Source: Bicyclus anynana (Eukaryota; Arthropoda; Insecta; Lepidoptera; Nymphalidae). Taken from it: a DNA stretch of 64,000 nucleotides. The stretch lies in the NCBI RefSeq assembly GCF_947172395.1, contig NC_069094.1:6438292-6502291 (forward strand). Direction: 5' to 3'. Position 1 is the stretch's first letter. Every line of letters starts with the position of its first letter. Below, one piece after another: positions 37,501-49,500 of this stretch. The position numbers were made by a program, and so were the translations under genes. The notes beneath the pieces are model-generated. The model was not told the origin of the DNA. It did not search any database and saw nothing but the letters and a program-made list of their open reading frames with translations.

Positions 37501-40500
37501 AGTAAACGCTGTCTTTTCTGCATCCTTGGAATCAACTTGTATTTGGTGAAATCCTGAGGCTAAATCAAGTGTAGAGAAATATTTACTATTTCCTAATTGG
37601 TCGAGAATTTCGTTAATTTGTGGTATGGGATATGATTCACCGATTGTGATGTCATTTAGTTTTCTATAATCTATCACAACTCTCCACTTCTTTTCTCCAG
37701 ATGCGTCTGTCTTCTTTGGTACAACCCATATTGGTGAAGACCATGGTGAAACAGATGGTTCTATTATATCCTGATCTAACATTTTGTTTATTTGTTTATT
37801 TACTTCGGCTTTATGACACTCAGGGAATCTGTAAGATTTTGTGTTAACAGGAGTTTCCGAACTGGTTTTGATTTGATGATTTAGAGCATTTGTGTAAGTA
37901 AGTTCATCGTCGGCTAAATGAAAAATATCTGAATATTGAGAGCAAATATCAATGAGTTCTTCACTTTCCTCGACATTTAGATGGGATATTCTAAGAGAAT
38001 CTATGACTCGGTTCGTTCTGTCAAATATGCTTTGACAATTATTAATTAATTTTATGTTTCTATCGGGTATTTTTTCTATTTTTAATTTTAGATCTGAATT
38101 TAATTGGATGGGTTCTTCAGAAGTATTAAGTATGGTTATATTTACTCTGTTATTCGGTTTAACTTTTACTAGACAATTTGAAATTAGGACTTTTTCTGAA
38201 ATTTTATTATCGAGAATTAGACCTTCCTTAATTTCCGGATTCTTGACCGTGCATTCTATAACGGTTTCTGACCTTGGTTGAATTATATAAGTTGGTTCAT
38301 TAAAAATAAGATATGCTTTATGACTGTCTATTTCTATACTATTATTGTTATAATTTATTTGACAGTTGTATGTTCTGAAAAGGTCAGTTCCTATGATTGC
38401 ATCATATGGAATCTGAAGGTCATTAAATACATGAAATTTATGAGTAATATTATTTTTGTCATCAATTTTTAATCTTAGATTTATATAACCAAGACTTCTG
38501 ACTGGGGGGCTGTCACTTGAATTTTCTGAACTGTTAATACCTTTAATTGTCACGTCATCAGGATAAACTTTGACCGATTTTGTTATCGATGAGCTTTTAA
38601 TGAGACTGATAGTAGCACCTGTGTCTATTAATAACAATAATGGTTTTGGACTGGCGGATGTGTATAGTCTTATGTGAGGTAAATATCTGTTATTATTGTT
38701 ATTATTAATTTTATAAATCTTAACCGTGCCTTTCCTTCTATTATGTCGCGTCCGACACGTCGACGGGACATTTATTCGTTTAAATTTTGATCGGAATCGT
38801 CAAAATATTCTACTTGATCTTGGTCATGATATTGTTCGGCACAATATTGTTCATTGTTACCAAGATTATCCTGGTAATCTTCTTCTCCTTCTTCTTCGTA
38901 ATTTGGAGAAGAATTTTCCTCATTAACAAAATTAACGCGAGGTTTATCAAACGATTGGTTTTTGTTAAATTGACCTTGATGAGGTCTATTTAATTGTTGG
39001 CCTTGAAAGGGTCTGTTAAAGTGTGGGCCTTGAGGAGGCCTGTTAAAGGATTGACCTTGAGGAGGCCTATTAAAGAATTGACCTTGAGGTCTGTTTATTG
39101 GTGTAAAAGACTTATTGGGGTAATAATTTGGTTTTGGACCATAACTATTATTTCTATGAGGATTATTGTTGGTATTGGTTTTAATTAATTTTTGTTGAGG
39201 CTTTTCAGATTTCCTATACAGAGTTTGTTGTATCTTTTCTTCCGAGATCGCGAAGCTTATCGCCTCGTTTAGGTTTTTGGGAGATTTGCATCTTACTATG
39301 TTTGAAACACGTGGGTATAAACCCATTAAGAAATGATGTAGGGCTAAATCTTCCATGGCTGCTGTTCTGCCAGGGACTTCAGATTTTTTAGTAGGATTCA
39401 AAGAGATTTCGGTTAAAAGTTGAGATAGGATAGACTCAATTTTAATAGAAAATTGAGTGACTGTTTCCGCAGGGCCTTGCTTACACTCTTGCAGATCAGT
39501 GATTAAATGCGAATAATGTTTACGTTGGCTGAATTGTGTTTTCAGAAAATCTTTTAGTTGTTCATAAGATGTGAACTCTTTAATGGAAGCGGCTATTTCA
39601 GCCTTTCCTTGTAATTGACTTTGAATGTATTTAAAAAGAATGAACTTCTGCGGTTCTGTGGCCAATTCAAATGCATTGTTACAATTTGTGATAAATGAAT
39701 TAATAGTTTCCCTTGAACCATCATATGGTTTAATAAATTTTAATAAAATATTTAAATCTACTTCTCTTTTTTCTAATTTTCCCACGGATGGAGATGCAAT
39801 TTTTTCAAACACTACAGGAATTTCAGTTGGGATCTCTACTTGTGGTTTTTTCGTAGCCATTATGAACTATTGAAACTATTTAAGAGTGAATTTCAATCTG
39901 AATAGTTAGTTAAAATATAGGAACTTAAAGTTAATAAACGGATAAAATAAAGTAAAACTTAATACTAACTTAAATTTACACAAAAGAAAATTAAGATAAA
40001 AGTAAAATTGTTGTTTACTCACAAATTTTGATTTTAAATATAAAAATCAAAGGAATCAATTTATATTAATATGTAATTAGTTATAATTAATTTAATGAAA
40101 ATAGAATGAATTTAAGTATAATTATGATATTAAGTAATAAAGTATAACGTTAATAACGTTGTATATCAATTTCAAATAAAAAAATAAGAATTTTGAATAT
40201 ATTAATTAGTTTACACTTTAGAAATTTTAATTACACTTTTAAATTTTATTTTAATGTTGTTACGCAATATTAAAACGTTAATATTATATTGTAGCGTAAT
40301 ATTAGTGTTACATATGATATTTATTTGTATCACACAAATATTAATTAGATACCTCCGTATCTTAATTATAATTAATACGAGTAATAACTCGTTACAAAGA
40401 TACAATAACAAGTATCAGGTTACAATAATATGAATTTGTTTTTAACGCGCAGGTAGGTCCAACTGCACTTACAGTTCGTGGAACGCGATTATCGCTATCG

Positions 40501-43500
40501 CCATAAACACCTGCATGCTGCGGACGGTGTCAGCCAGACCTCCTTGTGGATCCAACTCAGTGGATCAGGGCCAAATCCCTGGTGTTGCGCCGGACGGGAA
40601 CAAACACTACCACTTATTAGAGGCCTTCTGCCTTTGACACTTATTAGCACTTTTGCACTTTTATTTGCACTTTATTATTTTCACTTGGAAAATAGCCTTG
40701 CGCGGAGTCGAGCCTTGGAACTGTTTTTTGGTTTACCGGAATTTTCGAAATCCCACCGCTGCCACCAATTTGTTATGGGGTTAATTGAAAGCCCCTTTTT
40801 AAAAAAAAGATATTTAATTGCTACAAAATAAAATACACATTTATACTGTAATATTAATTAGTTAATTAAGACAATGTGTCTATTGAGTTCCGCGGCTAAG
40901 TAACGACTGAATGGGTATCTAAGCCCGGTAGCTTTAAATACCAATAATTATGATACAATAGCTTATTTATTGCTTACTTATTAACATGGGGTACTATGGT
41001 TAGGTATAACAGCACGCAACTAGCTCACTGTACATTTAGTAGATACATAATTATGGCTAAATTTGAATGAGGACACAGCTAGATCTACTCTTCTTCGGTA
41101 TCATATTCAGACGATTCAGAATCAAATTTTATAGTGAAATTCATCCAAGGATGGATTTTGTCTATAGCCACAATACCTTCGTATCTTTGACCTCCTTTTC
41201 GAGTAAGAGGTGTGTCCTCAATCAAAAATCTGTCATTATCGAGCAATTTTACTATGCGGTAGGGACCTTTATATTTTAAAACCTCCATAGTTTCTGTGAT
41301 TTATCATCATGAGCTACTTGTCTTTCTACTCGCACTAGGTCTCCTTGTTGGTATTGGGTCGCCGTCTTCCTGTGCTTATTATAATTAATGGTATCTTTTA
41401 TTTGTTGTTTTTTTTTTCATTTTCTCCCTAGCTTCCTGCCTTAAATTGTCCAACTCTACTACTGGAATTCTGTTTAGTGTATCTATAATAACTTTGCTTA
41501 GCTTAATAATGTCCTGTTAATAATGTTGAATCCAAACAGCAATTCTCAAGGACTCTTTTGTGTGTGTGGTTTTGTGTTTTGTAGTGTTGATACCAACCAG
41601 TATATCTGTGATATGGTCGTCCCAAGAATTTCCATCCCCGCCGTGAAAGGTGCGTTTAAAATGGTTCTATTGAACCGTTCAACTTGGCCGTTAGCCCTTG
41701 GGGTAGCTTGGGGTTGAATATGCTTCAATCCCGGTTGAATTCCTGTTCACTTACCGCATTGTACACAGGATTCCTACTGAGCGCATCTGCACGAGTCATT
41801 CGTGCGCCTGGTCGGTATTCAATAGTGCGATCGTATTCCTGCAGCTGTATCCACCAGCGTACGGGGAGTAAGGTCTCTTTTGACTAACGTTGCCCTGAGA
41901 GTATTGCAGTCTGTTAAGATCTTAAATGGTATTCCAATAAGGTATACTCTGAACTCGCTTAGAGAGGCAATAACCGCCTCTCTCTCGGGTCTCTAATTCT
42001 TAAGAGTGTAACTTCCGTTCACCACTTATCACATCTTACGACTAAACTATGAGATTGGCTGTAGTGTCCCTGGAAAAGTATCCCCGCCAGACCTTCTTTG
42101 CAGGCACCTGTATACAGTTCTACTCACCCCTTTGGATATAGTGCGATTAAAGATTTAATCGGCTTGTAAGTAATTCTTTTATCTTCTCAAACACTATTTC
42201 TTGCTCGTTTTTCAAAGACCATTCGACATTTTTTTCAAAAAAAGTTGTTAGCGGAGCAGTAATGCGTAACATTCAATGAAACGCCTGAAGAAACCAGATA
42301 GACTAAGAAATTAGCATTCCTCGTGTTGATTATTGGATCGCGGAAACCGCTTCGCTTTTTCTACTGCCGGGTCCAAATGCTATCATACCTAACGTCGACT
42401 CCCAGAAAATCTATACAATCCAGAAAGAAATGGAACTTATTTAGCTTCAACGTTAATCCACCTTTTATAACAATTGTAACACTTCTCCCAATCGTTATAT
42501 CCCTTCCATGAATGGGATTAATAAGTCAACCGTTCTGCACCATAACGATCGGACTTGCGTAAGGTGACGATGACTCTCTTATTATTTTGTTGTGTAACAT
42601 CTCTTGAACCATATTATTATGAGACTTTCGGCATACATACACGGCGACATACGGTATGGACGATATACGACTGGATTCCTTGTCAATAGAACTTTGAGTT
42701 CTTTTCGCAGTTCTGTGTCTAAATTCAGGTTAAAATTCACAGAAATCATTGGAAAATACACTAAACGAGTTTTTGATGTTAGTTGTTGAAGACTGATTCC
42801 TTTTCCAACGACCTAGTCAACAGTCTTCCTTTAACGATGCTCAAAGGTTTTGCCGAAATATTATAAATCAAAATTGCACTATGACCTTCTTTAATCGCAT
42901 ATTGGCCGGGAAGTAAATAATATTCTTTACCTTTTGGGCCATGCATTGTATCCTTTTATATGCACTTCACCGTATAATACTTGAATGTCAGTTACAACCT
43001 GTACTGCTCGCTTTGTGTTACAGGGAATCTCGGAATCATATGCCGCAACTCTTATCTGTATATCAGGTTTTTCTGTGAAAGAATGCCCCAGAAGTACAGG
43101 ATGCATCAGTACATAATCTTCCACGATATACAAATCAATCGTTTTTGCTACACCTTGCGCCACTACAGAAGCAAACTAAGCGACTATTCCTGAAGGGCTT
43201 ACTAGACTGGCTCCTATACTGATACCTATACCCCTGAGGGTCGGCAGATTTGTTCCTTTAGTCATTTAAAGGCCTAGAAACTTGACAGCAATTACCTTGA
43301 TCATACCTTGAAGAGAACATTGACTTCCCAGATCTACGTGACAGGAAACTGTGGAGCCGTTTACTTTTATGTCCATTACATATTTGTCTATTCCAGTGTT
43401 TTCAGCGACTACTTCGGGTACCTGTTTTTGTTTTGGATCATTACCTGTTGAAGTCATCGGTCTTCCAGCGTTCCGGTAACAGTTATAAGTAAGATGTCCA

Positions 43501-46500
43501 ATTCGGTCATAAGTTTTTTTTTTTTCACAACTGGAACTGTGGTGACCTATCGCATCAAGTTATGGCACTTTAAGGGATGTTCTATTTCCTGGCTGTTGTA
43601 GCACCTAATTAAAGGATTGGTGGCGTCACCTGATTTATAACAATCAGCTCGAAATGTACTGGGCTCGACTTGACATCCAAATCTCCCTCTCCACATGCTG
43701 TCTGGGTTATATCTGATTTGACCTATTTTTATAGATTTGAAATATTTAAGTACCCGTTCCGGGTCCTGAAGTAGAGCCGCTTGGAAGCCAACTTTCATCG
43801 CACGTTTCTCCACCATTACACCATTACACCATTCAGAAGACAATTTACGGCCTGTTTTCGGATGATTCTACACCTATTTAGTAAGTTAATCTTCGCATAG
43901 TAATAATGCTCTAATGACTATCCATATTTAACTTTTTTTTTTTTTTTTACCTAGCATTTCGATTAAAAGTTCAGCATAATCCTCCCTACACGGAAAAGAT
44001 TCTAGTTTTTTTTTTCCATTCGGACTACGTATACAGTACCGAAGTTAGACCCTTATACCAAATCTTGACAACACCGCTTAATTTTGGCATAGAGTACTGT
44101 ACAATCTCTCTTTCTTCCCAACCATAAATTTTAGCTCACTCTTCCACCTTGTTGATCCATATTAAAACTGTTTGATCTTTTGATACAGGGTCGAACTCTG
44201 GTACCACATTCGTCGGTGTGAATGTTACTTTTGGTCTATCCGAAACCTTATGTTTTTTAAATATATAAAGCCTTGTATCCCTTCCTTCTTCTGTATATTT
44301 AGATGATTTTACTCTTTTCGGAGATGGTGTCTTGCTTCTCGATTCTAACGAACTGTAAGCCGCACATTTTCTCTTTCGTAAGCCTTCCATACCAAATCTT
44401 TCCCGTGAATTTTCGTCCCTTTCAAGTTGTGGTGAAGACGAATCGTCCTCGGTACCAGACGATGAAAGATACTTTTGCTTTCGTACTTTTGATCGACCTG
44501 TCCTTTTTTCTTTCACTTAGACGTTCTCTTTTGTTCACACCACCTTGTATCGACTCTTGTCCCGAGTATGTTTCATATTCATCCCGATCAGCCATATCTC
44601 CCACTATACTCATTTCCTCAGATTCACTCCTAGTAATCAACAACCCTCCACTTAGGGTTTCATTCCTTTGCTTAGACCCCCCACCAAGGATTTTCATCCT
44701 ATCCTTGGACCTACTCCCACTAAGCAACAACCCTCCACCTAGGGTTTCATTCCTTTGCTTAGACCCCCACCAAGGATTTTCATCCTATCCTTGGACCTAC
44801 TCCTACTAAGCAACAACCCTCCACCTAGGGTTTCATTCCTTTGCTTAGACCCCCACCAAGGATTTTCATCCTATCCTTGGACCTACTCCTACTAAGCAAC
44901 AACCCTCCACCTAGGGTTTCATTCCTTTGCTTAGACCCCCACCAAGGATTTTCATCCTATCCTTGGACCTACTCCTACTAAGCAACAACCCTCCACCTAG
45001 GGTTTCATTCCTTTGCTTAGACCCCCACCAAGGATTTTCATCCTATCCTTGGACCTACTCCCACTAAGCAACAACCCTCCACCTAGGGTTTCATTCCTTT
45101 GCTTAGACCCCCCACCAAGGATTTTCATCCTATCCTTGGACCTACTCCCACTAAGCAACAACCCTCCACCTAGGGTTTCATTCCTTTGCTTAGACCCTCC
45201 ACCTAGGGTTTCCTTTTTATCCTTATACCCTCCACCTAGGGTTTCCATTTTATCCTTAGACCCTCCACCTAGGGTTTCCTTTTTATCCTTATACCCTCCA
45301 CCTAGGGTTTCCATTTTATCCTTAGGAAGTAACCCCCCACCTGGGGTTACTTTCCTTCGACGCAACCCTCCACCTAGGGTTTTTTTTTTTTTTACAATCA
45401 TCACCAAGGGCATACTCCTCATTACTTTCCATTATCGCCTTTTCTGAAACTGACAGTTAGCAGTTCAATATTTTGTTACATTGTTTAATATCAATGTTGA
45501 AATCATTTTACCATTTTAACAATAATATTTCTATTTGAATAGTAAATATGTTTTTTTTAATTTAAATTTTACAATCAAAAAAAAAGTCTAAGCTAGGGCT
45601 ATAGTTACTTGGTAATAGCCTAATGCTTGTAACAAGCGTTTAATAATAATCGTATTGATCCACCTGTTATACTAAAGAGTAAAAACTTATAAGACAGGAG
45701 TCATTATAATATGAATTAATCGAGATTCGATCTTTATTTATACCTCGAAAATTTTTGTAAATCTAATTGAATATGTATTAATGTAACGAAGATAACTTAA
45801 ATAATTTTGATCCTGTTATACTTGGTTTAGAAAGCTTAATAAGCCTAACTTAAAGTTATAAATAATAATAAATATACTTAAACACACACACATCACTACT
45901 TACCCCCAAAGCAAGCTTTTAGCCTGTGTGATAGCTAATTCTATTAATTATAAATTTATATACTACATATATACATATGTATATTATATGTATATAAACA
46001 AAACCCCCACACACTGAAAAACACCCATGATCATAACACAAATATTTTTCAATAGTGGAAATAAACAAAGTGAACTACTAAACACAATTAAATGTTTAAG
46101 GAAAGGTAACCATAAAGTATCATATCAGTATGGACCATTGTTATTTATATGAAAATATTGACAAAAATAAATTTTAAAACAATAAAAAAAACAATAACTA
46201 TAATAGAATAGACAGAAATCAGAATATATTTCATTATGCTATCCTTTATAAAATTGTGAATCTTTTTTTTTTTCGTTGAGGCAGGTAGGTACCTACATTT
46301 GTTATGAAACAAATTTTCAATTTGCCAACTACCGAGTTGTTAGCAAACCAAAAATCAACGAATGAAACCTTTTCTATAACTTGACGAGAGAAAAAAAAGA
46401 AAGTCTTAATTGAACAGGCTGTATGGTCAACGATCTTTGCCCATCCCCGTTGGGAACCAATTAGAAAAAAAAACATGCTTGAAAAATTTATTGCATAAAA

Positions 46501-49500
46501 CTTTAAATACTTATAATTTAATGAATTGTGAGATTATGTAATGTAAATGTAAATGCCTTAAATTTGTAATTAATCGTTACTTACGTTTCTTTTCTTTTCA
46601 AATTGAGGGCGTGACAAGAAAATATGAGATTTTCTCGACTATCCCACTACTGAACTATAAGCCGAGTCAGCGGGAATAAAAACACAACTGCCTTTTTCAC
46701 CAGAATTATCGCATATAATCTATTGTATTTATAATACATAAGAATAATCAATGATAATACATGGGTATTTATGCACTTTTACATATAATTATTGACTTTT
46801 TCCTCACACCGATCTCTCTTTTGTCCTCTCTGTACCATATATCCTTTCCCTCCAACTCATCGACCCACTACGTCACTCTCTCTGCTCTGATTGGTCAATG
46901 TTTCTCTGCGTCGACGCTTTTTGCTGATTACAGTAAACTTACGTCTAAAAATCTAACAAATCACATTTAAATAGTTGAAAGAGAATAGCTTAATTAATTT
47001 ATCTGCTTCCAAATTTACGGAGTATCGACTATGGGATTTGTGGCCATCTTTAACAGAACCTAACAGTTCGTTGTTATTTTAAATATTAAATATACTTTTG
47101 TTCGGTAAATAAACAGACATCGCTTAGGTAGATAGAAACGTGCAAGCAGTGACCGCAACCCTTTATACCACTTAATGTGGTCACAGCGTCCTACCCACAT
47201 TTTAGCAATGTGTGGCGGACGCGAATAATTATAATGGACAGGCCTGCGAACTATTTCAATACTTTATACAATTTTATGGATTGTACAGTTCTAGAAGTAT
47301 CTTATTTATTTTCTGAATGATGCCGTGATAGCCCAGTGGATATGACCTCTGTCTCCGATTCCGGAGGGTGTAGGTTCGAATCCGGTCTGGGGCATGCACG
47401 TCCAACTTTTCAGTTAAGGTGTGCATTTTAAGAAATTAAATATCACGTGTTTGAAGGAAAAACATTGTGAGGAAACCGGATTTTCTCGCGAACGAAGTCG
47501 CGGATGTTCTTAGTCTGATATTATATCGAACATTGAACTTGATAGAATATGTTTACATAAGTTACTCCTCACAATTGGCTATCAGTCTCTCATAACAAAA
47601 ACAAAATTTATAAACTATTCAACTTGAGGTAGCGGTAAGCTGGAGTGATTGAATAATAGAAATCGTATTTACAGATTCTGTACAAGCAAACGGCGACTTA
47701 GTATCTCGGCTAGAACAACACGCTTCGGCCGATGCTACCGGAGACGAAAAACCGCATGTACACGCAAAAACGCAGATAGATGTACCTTCCGAAGGCGTGC
47801 ACAAAGTACTGGTGCAAGATGGTGGACATGTTAGCGTGCTGGATGCCACTGTTCCCACTACACCACTCCCTGAAGAACAAACTACTAAGGTGAGTGTTAC
47901 AATATCTGCAATAGATAATTAATCGGTGAGTCCGTGTTTGTTGTAATGTAAGGCTGCCAGTCCATCGAAGTGGACCGAGGCAGTGTAGCCGAGAAACGGA
48001 CAAAAAGCAATAGGATTACACAAAATCTCCGAACCCCTTAGGTGGACGGGGACTTGCGAGCTAGTTTAAAAATTCATATAAACCGGTTAGCGGAGCGGGG
48101 ACTTACTGCGGGGAAGTGACTGCGGGCACACTAAAAGAAAACCGATCGCCCGACGCCGGGAGCAAACAAGTGAAAAACATAATCTGCAACTCCGCACCGC
48201 ATTACTTTCTCACTTCCTCCGCAGCCACAATCCTCTCCGGTGGACAGACACAGTACGCAACTCTGCTCCGCATTAGTCCGTTTCTCCGCTATGCTCCCTC
48301 GCTCCGCTCTGGTGGACCGGCAGCCTAATACTGTCGTAGAAAAATGGTAGCAAAGCATGTACCTCTTCCGTCAGACTGCGTCGTCACTTAAAATCAGGGA
48401 AGATCTCAGTCAAGAGCGTACTTGTTATTAAAAAAAAATACCCAGCTGGTAACATTACACCTTCATATACCTATTTATTTAATAAAATACTCAAAAAATT
48501 TATTACATATTTAATTTCAGCGAAAATTACAGGTCTGAGCACAAACCTAAAACTGACGTTGTGCTCATACACTATTTATTTGCGGTAAATTTCGCACGTC
48601 CCATCTTTACATTTAGTCAATATGAATTCAATGGTGTCCCCAGAAATTTAATAAAATGAATCTTCATCAATGATACTTTTTTTAGGTTTTCCATGGCGCA
48701 GCGCGTTTAGTACAACCCGGTATGGGAACAAATATTCCACAAAATGGTCACACCGCTGTACGAAGAGCTTACAATGCAGGAATCACCAAAGCACCGAAAA
48801 ATAACGTAACTATATCTTTTTAAATATATTCAATTCATTTATTTTGCTATCTATATTATATATTGCTATCTATATTATATATGCTATTCATTTTTATTGC
48901 TATCTATATTCAATTCATTTTTTTAATTAAGGCAAAAAATATAATAGATAACACAAAGCATAAGTACAACACTAAACTAAATGGCATAATAAAACTCGCA
49001 GTATGCCACGGGTAGGTACTAAAGGTAATCTCAGTTTTATCTTTGATTTTGCTAAAAATAGAATTACGTAATAGAACTAAAGTGAATGTTGTCGTTAACT
49101 GGCTTTATGAGCGCTTCAGAGTGTTCTGACATAAAACGAAAGCTCATCTTTCACAATTTGCCGTAACTCATAGCTATTGTGGAGGAATTTTTCCTCCACG
49201 CGTAGCGGACCGTGCCAGTAGGTATATTGACATAAAAATTGTCCTCAATCTATCCGATCAATCGCTCGTGAAAATTGTTTTCATACATCAATGTTTCAGA
49301 CGATATTTTATGCTGGCAACATTCTGTAACGCTTGCTAAATGCTACATTTATTTTACAATTGATATTTTGTCAGACTTTTTTTCGATTTATTGTTAATTT
49401 TGATGAAAAAGTAGTCATGGACTAGGACCCTAATATAATGAATATTATTTATTCTTAACGGACTCTTTGGCCCGGTAGTTAATATAACCTGTTCAGCCAG

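Larger units (their letters stand above)
32374..41011 (-). mobile_element. inner element: errantivirus (insect endogenous retrovirus)
   Basis: 8,638-bp LTR element on the minus strand, inserted into the 3' part of the outer element. It has 241-bp LTRs with TGTTAT...ATAACA ends, a 4-bp GCAC duplication (32370-32373 and 41012-41015), a tRNA-Leu-type primer site, gag, pol in a -1 relation to gag, an env frame of baculovirus-F type and a polypurine tract. Gene order LTR-gag-pol-env-LTR and the F-like env place it with the errantiviruses of Ty3/Gypsy (Metaviridae). The two LTRs look identical, which points to a recent insertion. The only clear coding defect is a single-base frame break in reverse transcriptase near 37450. 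Confidence 0.95.
31685..47066 (-). mobile_element. outer LTR retrotransposon (Ty3/Gypsy type, defective)
   Basis: Bounded by 412-bp direct repeats (31685-32096 and 46655-47066) and by the 6-bp duplication TTCGTT at 31679-31684 and 47067-47072. Without the inserted inner element it is about 6.74 kb. Read on the minus strand the order is LTR, AT-rich leader, gag with a minisatellite, zinc-knuckle and protease remnants, reverse transcriptase, RNase H, integrase, LTR. There is no envelope gene. Frames are broken repeatedly, and much of the integrase seems deleted near 41729. The LTRs differ at only about two bases (near 31949 and 46919). Confidence 0.85.

Noticed and set aside
33626..40831. Plus-strand ORFs within the inner element (33626, 33980, 35030, 36922, 38054, 38726, 39625, 40478 and others)
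   Set aside because: All are antisense shadows of gag, pol, env or the leader on the minus strand.
44303..45447. Plus-strand ORFs with PPPRVSFLCLDP repeats
   Set aside because: Antisense of the gag minisatellite. The periods of 87 and 33 bp are multiples of three and keep the frame open by chance.
47619..48358. Minus-strand ORFs over exon 4 and the following intron
   Set aside because: Shadows of the plus-strand exon and GC-richer intron DNA. No splice or similarity support.
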